A stretch of DNA of 64,000 nucleotides from Microlunatus sp. Gsoil 973 (GCF_009707365.1 NZ_CP046122.1:3844001-3908000); one strand, 5' to 3'. Counted from the stretch's first letter, positions 52,299 through 61,245 are shown. Made by a program: numbers and translations. The notes: generated by a model not told the origin, from the letters alone.

Positions 52299-53236
52299 TA
52301 AACTTAGTTCGACGCAGACTCCTGCAGGCAATTCCCCTGCTGCTGTTGATATCCACGCTGACGTTCGCGCTGGTCTCGCTCATCCCGGGAAGCGTCACGG
52401 CTGCCCTGTACGGGCTCTCGGCAACCGCCGAGCAGCAGGCCGAGATCGCGAAGAAGCTGGGGCTGACTGATCCGCTTTACGTGCAGTACTGGCGCTGGCT
52501 CCGCGGCGCACTGCACGGCGACTTCGGCGAATCGCTGTTCAACCAGGAGCCGGTGGTGGCGCTGCTGAACCAGCGGATCGGTGTCACGCTCACCCTCACG
52601 GTGGCAACGATTGTTGTTGTGGCCATTGTGGGTGTCGGCCTCGGGATCTACACCAGCCTGCGCCCCGGACCGGTGGCACGGATCATCGACAAGATGTCCT
52701 GGATCGGGCACTCCGTGCCGAACTTCTGGTTCGGACTAGTGCTCGTGTCGCTCTTCTCGATAGCGCTGCGATGGCTCCCTGCCGGAGGTTACGTGCCCAT
52801 CACCGAGTCGCCGACAGGCTGGCTGAAGTCGCTGATTCTCCCGGTCATCGCGTTGGCGGTTCCACCCCTGACTGTGATCATCCGCCAGACGCGCACCGCG
52901 CTTGTCGGTGAGCTGGAAAGCGACTATGCGCGCACCTTACGCGCAGTCGGTGTCAGCGAGGTCTCTGTCGTTCTCCGGCATGCCCTCAAGAACGCTGCGG
53001 TTCCCGTGGTCAGGGTGCTCGGCTTGGATTTCGTAGGCCTGCTCGCCGGGACGGTCGTCGTGGAGACGGTGTTCGTCCTCCCCGGCATCGGTAGCCTGGC
53101 GGCCTCCAGCGTGCCCGACCACGACCTCCCGGTTATCACCGGAGTTGTGGTCTATTACACACTCATCGTGGTGGCCGTAAACCTGCTACTCGACATCATC
53201 TACGGATGGCTCGATCCCAGGGTGCGAGTCTCGTGA
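52239..53236 (+). CDS. ABC transporter permease, peptide/nickel type (DppB/OppB-like)
   Basis: A permease of the Opp/Dpp/Nik group with six hydrophobic segments. It starts in the usual way with LVRRRLLQAIPLLLLISTLT, then the characteristic FALVSLIPG region, AEIAKKLGLTDPLYVQYWRW, GDFGESLFN, and a C-terminal coupling loop SDYARTLRAVGVSEVSVVLR then HALKNAAVPVV. The usual N-terminal ATG is not visible: the coding region continues upstream in frame into a relic of a DUF4386 gene, and the ATG at 52239 inside that relic is the nearest start. Its stop overlaps the GTG of the next gene. Confidence 0.85.
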
Positions 53237-55163
53237 AACACACCATTTCTCACGTTCGAGGCGAACTTCTTCGCCGGCCGCTGGCCTGCGTTTCCATCGT
53301 CTTCCTCGTCGTGCTGTTCCTGGCATGCATGTTTGCTCCACAGGTGGCGCCCCACGATCCGCAGTTTCAGGATCTGCTCAATGTCAACAAGCCTCCGAGC
53401 ATGTCGCACCTGCTCGGCACCGACAATCTTGGCCGTGATGTGCTGAGTCGCCTGCTGTTCGGTGGCCGAGTGACGTTGCTGCTGGCAACCGAGGCAGTCA
53501 TCGTGTTCATCCTGGTGGGGATCCCGGTTGGCGTGCTGTCCGGCTACTTCGGCGGGCGGGCCGACCGGATCATCATGTGGCTCTGTGACCTGGTGTTGGC
53601 GTTGCCCGGACTGATCATCCTCCTTGTGGTTGCGGCGGTGTTTCCAAGTCGGACGGCGCTGATGGTGAGTCTTGGCTTCATGGCATCGCCGAGCCTGGTC
53701 CGAGTGGCTCGGGCCGCCACGCTGTCAGCCCGAGCCCGGCTGTACGTCAGGGCCGCCGAAGTTATGGGACTGTCCCGCGCGCGCGTGATCGGCAGGCACG
53801 TCCTTCCCGTGGTAGCCGCACCCATCTTCGTGCAGGTGACGGTGTTCATCGCCGCCGCCGTCGTCATCGAAGCCGCGATGGGCTTTCTGAATCTGGATGT
53901 GAAGCCGCCGGCGCCCAGTTGGGGGTCGATGATCGCAGACGGTGCCCAAGTGATCAACGAGAACGGATGGTTGATCATCCCCTCGGGGGTCGCCATCGTT
54001 GTGACCGGCATTGCGCTCGGCCTCGTCGGGGACGCCGTTCGGGAGATTTCTGCAAGTCGGTCGACCGGAGATGAGGATGCCGCCGGGCCCGCAGTCGACT
54101 CTGCGACAGTGGACACCGTGCGGCCGCTGCTGGAGTTCAGCCAAGGCGGAGATCTGTTAGGACCTTTGGACGACAGCGCACTGCTGTCGGTACGCGACCT
54201 CTCAGTCACCCTCACCAGGAACGGTCGTCAAACGCGTCTGGTCGATCATGTGAGTTTCGACATCCGTCCGGGCCAGTGCCTGGGAATCGTCGGTGAGAGC
54301 GGATGCGGCAAGACGATAATGGCCCTGGCGGTTCTCGGTCTTCTGCCATCCGATGTCGCTGTCGCCCATGGGTCGATCACCTACGGCGGAACCGACCTAC
54401 GCGCAGCAAGCCCACGGCAGCGGCGCGCACTTCGTGGCCGCGAGATCGCGTTCATTTCACAGGAACCGATGCGCGCACTGGATCCTGGCACGACTGTCGG
54501 CGGCCAACTCAAGGAGGTAGTCCGCCGGACCCAGGGCGTCAGCCGGAAGGCTGCCTCCGAGGAGGCCGCTCGACTGTTGGCCCAGGTGCAACTGCCGAAT
54601 CCGGAACAGGTTCTCCGCAGGTACCCACACGAGCTTCGGGCGGAATGGCCCAGCGAGTTTGTATCGCGCTGGCGCTTGCCGGGAGGCCGCGGTTGCTCGT
54701 TGCCGACGAGCCGACAACTGCCCTCGACGTGACAGTTCAGGCGGAGATCCTCGATCTGCTGCGGTCCCTTCAGGAGGCGACCGGTATGGCCGTCATGATC
54801 GTCAGTCACGACTGCGGTGTGATCGCGGATGTGTGTGATCGTGTCGCCGTTATGTATGCCGGCCAGGTTGTCGAGCTGGCTGAAGTCGGCAGCCTGTTCG
54901 CTAGGCCGATGCATCCGTATAGTGCAGCTCTGCTTGCCGCCAATCCGCACCGGGCGAGCCAAATCCCGCTTCCGGCAATCCCGGGAAGAGTCCCCGTTCC
55001 AGCGCTCTGGCCCGTCTCATGCCGGTTCGCCGACCGCTGTCCCCACCGCGAAGACGCGTGCACTGCTGTTGCAGTCACGCTGCACACGGTCGCGCCGGCA
55101 CGTTTCTCCCGGTGCCTCCGACCCGAACGCGCCGAGGTTGTGAGGGAGCCTGCTCGTGTCTGA
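53233..55163 (+). pseudogene. fused ABC permease-ATPase (DppC-DppD-like) with one missing base in the signature motif
   Basis: The GTG at 53233 overlaps the upstream stop. Residues 1-270 are a DppC-type permease (HLLGTDNLGRDVLSRLLFGG, GYFGGRADRIIMW, EVMGLSRARVIGRHVLPVVA). A linker leads into an ATPase with LLSVRDLSVTLTRNG, Walker A GIVGESGCGKTIMALAVLGL and the Q-loop ISQEPMRALDP. At 54635/54636 one base is missing in YPHEL-SGGMAQRV, exactly in the ABC signature. The next frame continues ADEPTTALDVTVQAEILDLL, VSHDCGVIADVCDRVAVMYA and the C-terminal Cys-containing CRFADRCPHREDAC to 55163. With the base restored it is a 643-residue fusion. Confidence 0.85.
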
Positions 55164-56151
55164 TCCTCTGCTTTCCCTGCGGGAGCTCACCGTGACATAC
55201 GGCTCGCGGCGACGGGGCGGCGCCGTACGGGCTGTCAATCAGGTCAGTATCGACATTGCTCGGGGGGAGACCGTCGCGCTGGTCGGCGAGTCCGGGTCGG
55301 GAAAGTCCTCCATCGGGAATTCAATCGTCGGTCTCGCACCGCTGAGCGCAGGCACGATCGTCCTGGACGGCCAAGAGATCGCGAGCGCAACCCGACGGGT
55401 CGACAAGCCGAGCGTTAGCCGACAAGTGCAGATGGTGTTCCAAGATCCGTACGGCTCATTGAACCCGACCCGTACGATCGAGCAGAGCCTGATCGAGCCG
55501 ATGGTGGTGCACCGATCCCTTTCTCGCAAGAAGATGCGGGAGACTGTCCGGAGCATGCTCACCGATGTGGGCCTGTCACCCGAGGCAGCGACCCGCTACC
55601 CAACACACTTCTCCGGCGGACAGCGACAGCGCATAGCGCTCGCACGAGCACTGATGATCGAACCCGATCTAATCATCTGCGATGAAGCGGTGAGCGCCCT
55701 GGACGTCTCTGTCCAAGCGCAAGTGCTGAATCTGCTGGCTAGGCTTCAACACGCGCGCGGACTTGCGTACCTCTTCATCTCCCATGATCTGGCAGTGGTG
55801 CGATTGTTGGCCGACCGGATCGTCGTTCTCTACCGAGGCCAAATCATGGAGTCGGGGCCGACTGCTGGCTTCGTGTCCCAGCCGTGCCATCCATACACTC
55901 GGGTCCTCCTCGCAGCTGCTCCGGTTCCCGACCCGGCGTATCAGCGCGAGCGCCGACGTCTGCGGAACGTCGCCGCCCGATCAGAGGAACCCAATGCGGT
56001 CGCACCGGGGTCCGGGTGCCCGTTCGCCGGCCGCTGCATGTACGCGGTCGACCAGTGCAGGCGGGAACGCCCTCAATTGCGTCCACGCGGGGATTCGCTT
56101 GTCGCCTGCCACCGGGTCGATGACCTCCCAGAATTCCCAATGTCACTTTGA
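55156..56151 (+). CDS. ABC transporter ATPase, peptide/nickel type (DppF/OppF-like)
   Basis: A 331-residue ATPase with Walker A ALVGESGSGKSSIGNSIVGL, the Q-loop MVFQDPYGSLNPTRTI, signature FSGGQRQRIALARALMI, Walker B LIICDEAVSALDVSVQAQVL, the switch FISHDLAVVRLLADRIVVL and the C-terminal oligopeptide-transporter region SGCPFAGRCMYAVDQCRRER with its Cys residues. The GTG start overlaps the upstream gene by 8 bp. With the two permeases it forms an uptake operon for short peptides, nickel or sugars; the substrate-binding protein gene is not in the window. Confidence 0.92.
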   Translation: MSDPLLSLRELTVTYGSRRRGGAVRAVNQVSIDIARGETVALVGESGSGKSSIGNSIVGLAPLSAGTIVLDGQEIASATRRVDKPSVSRQVQMVFQDPYGSLNPTRTIEQSLIEPMVVHRSLSRKKMRETVRSMLTDVGLSPEAATRYPTHFSGGQRQRIALARALMIEPDLIICDEAVSALDVSVQAQVLNLLARLQHARGLAYLFISHDLAVVRLLADRIVVLYRGQIMESGPTAGFVSQPCHPYTRVLLAAAPVPDPAYQRERRRLRNVAARSEEPNAVAPGSGCPFAGRCMYAVDQCRRERPQLRPRGDSLVACHRVDDLPEFPMSL

Positions 56152-56219
56152 CCCTGATGTCGCCGGCAGTGAGCAGGACAAGATGCGGGCCCGGTGAGCA
56201 GTCGACGGACGCCAATGTG

Positions 56220-56770
56220 TCAACGAATGCCTCGCCTCGCCAGCGGTGCGGTCTGTATTGGAGGAGCTTGGGCGAGCTGATCCCAGACTTGTTCCAGGAC
56301 GGCTGCCATAAGGGGTCTGTCGGATTGGCGAAGACAGAACAGCTCGTCTCCGCTTTCACCAATATCCATGCCGAGGATCCCCGGGGTGCCCGTCACGTTC
56401 ACCGCGGCCCCCACTACACCGCCATCAAGCAACGGCACGTCGAACAGTCGTCCGGCCCAGGGGCACCGCACCGGTCAGCGGACATGCAAATACGTGGCAT
56501 CCAGGAAGACGTACGGCATGCCGGTGTGATGGTGGCCCGGATCGGTACGCGGCGGATTCATCATCCAGACCGTGGCAGATCCCTGACACACCCGCTACCT
56601 GGAGATGCCGGTGCCAATGCCCAGGGCGGCGACAAGGTGTCGAACTGCGCGAGCGGATACCTCACTCACCCATGCCTCTATCACCACACAGGCATGATCT
56701 ATCCGGCGGCGCCCGACCGCTGGACTCGGGATTGGGCCAGGCTGTTGAGGCGACCCATCCGTTCAACCCG
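56220..56770 (-). pseudogene. decayed IS256-family transposase
   Basis: Minus-strand pieces in several frames match the IS256 transposase encoded at 61352-62357: VIEAWVSEVSARAVRHLVAA then LGIGTGIS, MPYVFLDATYLHVR, and VTGTPGILGMDIGESGDE. Stops and frameshifts separate them. The copy is older than the one at 59-62 kb. It lies just left of the IS21 insertion. Confidence 0.75.
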
Positions 56771-56865
56771 TCGATCCGGCTGACACGTGGACTTCCCAGA
56801 TTTTCGGCCTCGGCCCGTGCCCGAAGTACATGTCCAGCGCCGGATCCCCGTCCCCGCTGCGAGCT

Positions 56866-56870
56866 TGGGT
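56866..56870. repeat. target-site duplication, left (TGGGT)
   Basis: The five bases before the IS21 left end are repeated exactly after its right end at 59154-59158. Confidence 0.85.
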
Positions 56871-56930
56871 TGTCAACGCCGGTCGAATTTTGACCCCTTT
56901 TCGTCGGTCGAAAATTGACCCCCTTGGTGG

Positions 56931-57767
56931 TCATGGTTCTTCGGTTGTGGCGGCTGGGACTCGGCCCAGGTCGCGGTCTTTGAGTCGGTAGGAGTCGCCT
57001 TTGAGGGCGATGACGTCGGCGTGGTGGACGAGCCGGTCGATCATGGCGGCGGCGACGGTGTCGTCGCCGAAGACCTCGCCCCAGCGGCCGAAGGGTTTGT
57101 TGCTGGTGACGATCAGGCTGGCGCGTTCGTAGCGGCTCGAGACAAGTTGGAAGAACAGGTTGGCGGCTTCGGGTTCGAAGGGTATGTAGCCGACTTCGTC
57201 GATGATCAGTAGCGGGTAGCGGCCCAGCCGTGCGAGCTCTTGTTGGAGACGTCCCGCTTGGTGGGCTTCGGCGAGTCGGTCGACCCATTGGCTGGCGGTG
57301 GCGAACAGGACGCGGTGGCCGGCTTGGCAGGCGCGGATGCCCAGGCCGATCCCGAGGTGGGTTTTGCCGGTGCCGGGTGGTCCGAGGAAGACCACGTTCT
57401 CGCGTGCGGTGATGAAGTCCAGGGTGCCGAGGTGGGCAATGAGGTCGCGTTTCAGGCCGCGGGCGTAGTCGAAGTCGAACTCCTCCAGGCTTTTGCGGGC
57501 CGGGAACCGGGCGGCCCGGATCCGTCCTTCACCGCCGTGGGCTTCGCGGGCTGCGACTTCGCGTTGGAGGCAGGCGACCAGGAACTCTTCGTGGGTCCAG
57601 GATTCGGCCCTGGCCCGTTCGGCCAGCCTGGGGACTGCCTCGCGCAGGGTGGGTGCCTTCAATGCTCGGGTCAAGAAGCCGACCTCGCTGGCCAGGTCCC
57701 GGCGTGTCGACGCGGAAGAGCTGATCTTGTTTTCGGCCGAGCCGGGTTTAGTGTTGCGGCTGGTCAT
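56931..57767 (-). CDS. istB: IS21 helper ATPase IstB
   Basis: A 278-residue AAA+ ATPase that selects the target and stimulates the transposase. Walker A is VVFLGPPGTGKTHLGIGLGI, Walker B LLIIDEVGYIPFEP, sensor region VSSRYERASLIVTSNKPFGR. The N-terminal helical segment LARAR-like (LAERARAESWTHEEFLVACL) is present. The ATG at 57767 overlaps the istA stop (ATGA). Identical to the copy at 62893-63729. Confidence 0.94.
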   Translation of the reverse strand: MTSRNTKPGSAENKISSSASTRRDLASEVGFLTRALKAPTLREAVPRLAERARAESWTHEEFLVACLQREVAAREAHGGEGRIRAARFPARKSLEEFDFDYARGLKRDLIAHLGTLDFITARENVVFLGPPGTGKTHLGIGLGIRACQAGHRVLFATASQWVDRLAEAHQAGRLQQELARLGRYPLLIIDEVGYIPFEPEAANLFFQLVSSRYERASLIVTSNKPFGRWGEVFGDDTVAAAMIDRLVHHADVIALKGDSYRLKDRDLGRVPAATTEEP

Positions 57768-59095
57768 GATGCCTTCCCTCCGTCAACCAGCCCGGTGCCC
57801 GGGTTGGCGTCTAGGTCGACTCCCAAGGCGGTGTCGTAGTCGGTCAACCGACGCTGCTCGACCGCGACCTGTCCTCCATCGTGGGCGGGGTCGTGGACGG
57901 GTCGCAGGAGGCGGTCACGGTCGCGTCGGAGCCGGTTCGCCGCGTCGAGGTGATCTTGATCGGTGATGGTTTGATGCCAGCCCCACACACGTTCGTGGTC
58001 GGCAACAATCCTTCCCTCACACAGAACCCGGACGCGTTCGAGGTCGGCGATGACCTCGATCCGCCGCCCGACCACGGCCGGGTGGACGGAGTAGTCATTG
58101 GAATCCAGCCGAACATAGTGATCACGCGGCAGTCGGGTTGATGCCCGCCAGCCGGTCGCCGGCGGGACGGGCGGCAAGGCCAGCATCGCCTGCCGGTCCG
58201 CGCCGATCCGGTCGGTTGGCGCGCAACCCAACGCCCGCCGCGGACGGGCGTTCACCGTTTGCAGCCAGGCCTGCAGCTGAGCGTTGAAATCGGCCGGACC
58301 GGCGAACTCCCGCCCTGGCAGGAACGATCGTTCCAGGTAGTCGTGGGCGCGTTCGATGACGCCCTTGTGTTCCGGCTCGGCCTTCTTCAAGATCACCACC
58401 TTGGTGCCCAGGACACCGCGGAACGCCTGACAGTCGGCGGTCAACTCCGATCGGCCATAGCGGTGCCGGCCGACCGCTCCCTCACCATCCCAAACCAACG
58501 TCCGCGGCACCGCGCCCAACGCTTCGATAAGTTGCCACCAGCCGGCGAACAGGTCCTCCGCGGCGCGGGTCGGGACCAGCACCGCCGACAGCCAACGGGA
58601 ATAGCCGGTCACCATCGTCAACACCGGCAACTGCGTCGGCCGCCGGACCTGGCCGAACCCCACCGGCAGATTGATCGGCGGGAACCAGAAATCACACTGC
58701 GCGATATCCCCGGCCTGATAGCTCGTCCGCGACGCCGGATCCGGCGGCAGATACGCCGGCCGCAACTCCCGCACCCTCTCCTTGAACACCGTGATCCCAC
58801 GCGTCCAACCAACCCGTTCGGCGATCACCGTGGCCGGCATCGTCGGCACCACCTTCAACTGTTCCCGGATCGCGTCCTCAAACTCATCCACCGCCGACCC
58901 CGCCGGCCGACGCCGGTACTTCGGCGGCGCCTCGGAGGCGATCGCAGCACGCACCGTGTTCCGCGAGACACCCAACGTCCTAGCGATCAGCTTGATCGGC
59001 AACCCCTCGGCTCGACACAGCCTGCGGATCTCAGCCCAGTCCTCCACTGACAACAACTCCCTTCTCCTCCCGGCTCGAGTTGAGCCGAGAATCAA
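57764..59095 (-). CDS. istA: IS21 transposase IstA
   Basis: A 443-residue DDE transposase. The N-terminal helix-turn-helix EIRRLCRAEGLPIKLIARTL then GVSRNTVRAAIAS binds the ends. The catalytic residues lie in DIAQCDFWFPPI (first Asp), RTLVWDGEGAVG (second Asp) and PEHKGVIERAHDYLERSF (Glu). A C-terminal SH3-like domain with LPRDHYVRLDSNDYSVHPAV follows. The first codons (MILGSTRAG) have no strong ribosome site, and a start a few codons downstream is possible. Confidence 0.94.
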   Translation of the reverse strand: MILGSTRAGRRRELLSVEDWAEIRRLCRAEGLPIKLIARTLGVSRNTVRAAIASEAPPKYRRRPAGSAVDEFEDAIREQLKVVPTMPATVIAERVGWTRGITVFKERVRELRPAYLPPDPASRTSYQAGDIAQCDFWFPPINLPVGFGQVRRPTQLPVLTMVTGYSRWLSAVLVPTRAAEDLFAGWWQLIEALGAVPRTLVWDGEGAVGRHRYGRSELTADCQAFRGVLGTKVVILKKAEPEHKGVIERAHDYLERSFLPGREFAGPADFNAQLQAWLQTVNARPRRALGCAPTDRIGADRQAMLALPPVPPATGWRASTRLPRDHYVRLDSNDYSVHPAVVGRRIEVIADLERVRVLCEGRIVADHERVWGWHQTITDQDHLDAANRLRRDRDRLLRPVHDPAHDGGQVAVEQRRLTDYDTALGVDLDANPGTGLVDGGKAS

Positions 59096-59153
59096 ACGAA
59101 GGTGATCAGTTTTCGGGCGACGACACGGGGTCAGTATTCAGCCGACGCCGACA

Positions 59154-59158
59154 TGGGT
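59154..59158. repeat. target-site duplication, right (TGGGT)
   Basis: Exact copy of 56866-56870, marking the IS21 insertion. Confidence 0.85.
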
Positions 59159-59168
59159 CAGGCGTCGT

Positions 59169-59203
59169 CAACGGACTGTCATCCCGGCGATGACGGTCCG
59201 TTG
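59169..59203. terminator. strong hairpin CAACGGAC...GTCCGTTG
   Basis: CAACGGAC (59169-59176) pairs perfectly with GTCCGTTG (59196-59203); the inner TGTCAT/ATGACG partly extend the stem around CCCGGCG. It lies between IS21 and the IS256 element and could be a terminator or the end of an older element. Confidence 0.45.
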
Positions 59204-59307
59204 ACCCGGGCACGTTGGTCACTATCAATGGGGATCACTGCCGGCCCGCAGCTGGGGCCTCGGATTGAGTCCCGCGGCGTGGTGGGTTTTCGAGTGATTC
59301 TCGATGC

Positions 59308-59565
59308 CTAGTTGCCGGTCTCTATCGCGGCAACGGGTTCAGTATCGCGCTGTGGTTGGAGTTTGGCCATGCTGGTTTCGGACAGGTAGCGGCGTTCGGC
59401 GACTTGCCACTCGTCGTGGAGGTCGTTGACGACAGCGCCGACCAGACGGATCACGCTGGCGTCGTTGGGAAAGATGCCGACGACGCGGGCGCGGCGTTTG
59501 ATCTCGCGGTTGATTCGTTCGATCGGGTTGGTCGATCGGGTTGGTCGATCGGGTTGGTAACCGGT
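59308..59565 (-). pseudogene. IS256 transposase, C-terminal part
   Basis: Reads STNPIERINREIKRRARVVG, then IFPNDASVIRLVGAVVNDLH and DEWQVAERRYLS to the stop at 59308, the conserved end of Mutator-type transposases. The upstream junction carries three copies of a 13-bp unit (59521-59559) directly before the inserted element. Together with 61352-62357 it would make one full-length protein. Confidence 0.85.
59521..59559 (+). repeat. three 13-bp tandem repeats at the insertion junction
   Basis: GATCGGGTTGGTC is present at 59521 and 59534 and, with a final A, at 59547. In the IS256 gene this unit occurs once (codons for T-N-P-I), so it has been triplicated next to the IS110-family insertion. Confidence 0.85.
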
Positions 59566-59658
59566 ATGAAGGTTTCGATGCCGCCGGTTCCGCTGGCCTG
59601 TCACCTCTGGCGGGGGTGGAGTTGGTCGGATTACGGTGCGATCGTCCGGGACAGGGGC

Positions 59659-59798
59659 ATCGGGAGTAAACGGGGTGGGCAGGCCGGTCTTGTTCGATGG
59701 GCTGAGAGCCCGCGTTAGTAGTTTGCCGCCCCTGCGACCTGCCCGGCTGCGCCGTGCGCGCGAATCCGTAGTTGTCGTGTCGCCCACCCGCTCCCGAT
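59659..59798 (+). ncRNA. candidate bridge RNA in the left end of the IS110-family element
   Basis: ATCGGGAG (59659-59666) can pair with CTCCCGAT (59791-59798), and GGGTGGGC (59673-59680) with GCCCACCC (59782-59789). They form a two-part long stem with asymmetric inner bulges that encloses about 100 nt, including a GGGCT-GAG-AGCCC hairpin. It lies just before the transposase start. IS110 elements express a structured bridge RNA from a non-coding end that pairs with target and donor DNA; this is the best candidate here. No promoter or expression evidence is available. Confidence 0.45.
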
Positions 59799-59832
59799 CA
59801 AGAACGTGTTCTGTTTGGGAAGGGAGACGGTG

Positions 59833-61107
59833 ATGAGGATGAGTAGGCGGTGCATCGGGCTGGATGTGCACCGCGACTTCGCCCAAGTGGCGATCTGGCG
59901 CAACGGTGTGGTCACCCAGGAGGGCAGGTTCGCCACCACCCCCGAAGAGGTCCGCAGGTTCGCCGACGGTCTGGCGGCGACCGACGAGGTGGCCTTGGAA
60001 GCGACCGGGAACACCTGGGCGATCGCCTCGCTGCTGACCAGCCGGGCTGGCCGGGTGGTGGTCTCCAACCCGGCGAAGACTCGGGCGATCGCGGAGGCGA
60101 AGATCAAGACCGACAAGGTCGACGCGGCGATCTTGGCGGAGTTGCTGGCGGCGGACTATCTGCCGGCGGTATGGATGCCCGACGCCCAGACCGCGGCCCT
60201 GCGTCGGCAGGTGCAGCGGCGTGGGCACATTGTCCGGCAGCGGACCCGGTTGAAGAACCAGGTGCAGGCCATCTTGCACCGCAACCTGGTGGTCCGCTGC
60301 CCGGCAGCCGACCTGTTCGGGATCAAGGGCCGAGCTTGGCTGGCCGGGCAGGACCTGCCACCAGACGAGGCAGCCGCCGCGACTGCGCTGCTGCGACAGT
60401 TGGACTTCCACGCCGACGAGCTCGCCTTGATCGATCGGGAACTCGCGCTGGTGGCGTTGGGCCGTGACGACGTCCGACGGTTGATGACGATTCCCGGCGT
60501 GGATGCGACGGTGGCGTTGTCGATCGTGGCCGCGGTCGGTGACTTCACCCGGTTCCGCACGCCGGAGAAGCTGGTCTCCTACCTCGGGCTGAACCCACGA
60601 GTTCGGCAGTCGGGCAACCAGCCCGCCACCCACGGCCGGATCACCAAATCCGGTCCGGGTTATGCCCGGGGGATGCTGGTCGAAGCGGCATTCTCCGCAT
60701 CCAAGGCACCCGGGCCGTTGCGCGGCTTCTATGAGCGGATCCGGGCCCGCCGCGGCATCCAGGTCGCCATCGTGGCCACCGCCCGCAAACTGGCCGTGTT
60801 GTGCTGGCACCTGACCATCAAGGGTGAGGACTACGCCTTCGCGATGCCCTCCCTGGTCGCCCACAAGCAGCGCAAGCTCCAACTCCGGGCCGGCCTGCCA
60901 TCGGCACGGGGACGCAAAGGTGCCTCCGCGGCCTACTCGCTGAAGGAAGTCCGAGCCGCCGAACGCCAGCTCGCCGAACGCAGCGAACAGGCCTACCGAA
61001 CCATGATCACCAACTGGCGACCCAAACCCGCCACGCCGAAAACCCCAACCGCACGCAGTGGACGTGGCCGCCAGCATCGGGACACGGCTCTAACGCCCTC
61101 AGGCTAA
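59833..61107 (+). CDS. IS110-family DEDD transposase
   Basis: A 424-residue recombinase. The RuvC-like DEDD residues lie in CIGLDVHRDFAQVAIW (Asp), VALEATGNTWAIASLL (Glu) and AKIKTDKVDAAILAELLAAD (Asp pair). A coiled-coil region (RRQVQRRGHIVRQRTRLKNQ) follows, and the C-terminal Tnp2 domain shows LMTIPGVDATVALSIVAAVG, SYLGLNPRVRQSGNQP and GRITKSGPGYARGMLVEAAF with the catalytic-serine region. The ATG at 59833 follows GGGAAGGGAG; the frame is open to 59806. No frame damage is seen, so it is probably active. Confidence 0.93.
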   Translation: MRMSRRCIGLDVHRDFAQVAIWRNGVVTQEGRFATTPEEVRRFADGLAATDEVALEATGNTWAIASLLTSRAGRVVVSNPAKTRAIAEAKIKTDKVDAAILAELLAADYLPAVWMPDAQTAALRRQVQRRGHIVRQRTRLKNQVQAILHRNLVVRCPAADLFGIKGRAWLAGQDLPPDEAAAATALLRQLDFHADELALIDRELALVALGRDDVRRLMTIPGVDATVALSIVAAVGDFTRFRTPEKLVSYLGLNPRVRQSGNQPATHGRITKSGPGYARGMLVEAAFSASKAPGPLRGFYERIRARRGIQVAIVATARKLAVLCWHLTIKGEDYAFAMPSLVAHKQRKLQLRAGLPSARGRKGASAAYSLKEVRAAERQLAERSEQAYRTMITNWRPKPATPKTPTARSGRGRQHRDTALTPSG

Positions 61108-61197
61108 GCAGCGCGGCCAAGGATCCCAGTCCCAAACCCTGCTCTGTGCTTCGCGGTCGACCACGCCCACCATCTCCTGACGCTACCGCGGTCCTCA

Positions 61198-61245
61198 CCG
61201 CGGTCAAGGTCGTTCGTCCAGCCGGGCGCTCCACCTTGACCGCGG
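61198..61245. ncRNA. strong hairpin in the right end of the IS110-family element
   Basis: CCGCGGTCAAGGT (61198-61210) pairs perfectly over 13 bp with ACCTTGACCGCGG (61233-61245) around a 22-nt loop. It lies 90 bp after the transposase stop. It may be part of a second structured RNA, or a terminator for the transposase transcript; in IS1111-type elements the guide RNA is carried at this end. Confidence 0.4.

Larger units (their letters stand above)
56871..59153 (-). mobile_element. complete IS21-family insertion sequence, copy 1
   Basis: A 2283-bp element with istA and istB on the minus strand. The left end begins TGTCAACGCCGGTCGAATTT and the right end finishes GTATTCAGCCGACGCCGACA; as inverted repeats they match at about 18 of 25 positions and both end in TG/CA. 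A second internal repeat of the left end (CGGTCGAAAATTGACCCC) lies at about 56907-56924, as expected for the multiple transposase sites of IS21. A perfect 5-bp duplication (TGGGT) flanks the element. All parts are intact, so it is probably active. Confidence 0.93.

Noticed and set aside
54636-55163. Separate second ATPase gene starting after the signature motif
   Set aside because: It lacks Walker A and a ribosome site, and the text continues the upstream ATPase exactly once a single base is restored.
59308-61077. 589-codon minus-strand frame joining the IS256 C-terminus to text antisense to the IS110 transposase
   Set aside because: Only the first about 85 codons from the stop are real IS256 sequence; the rest is antisense to the inserted element.
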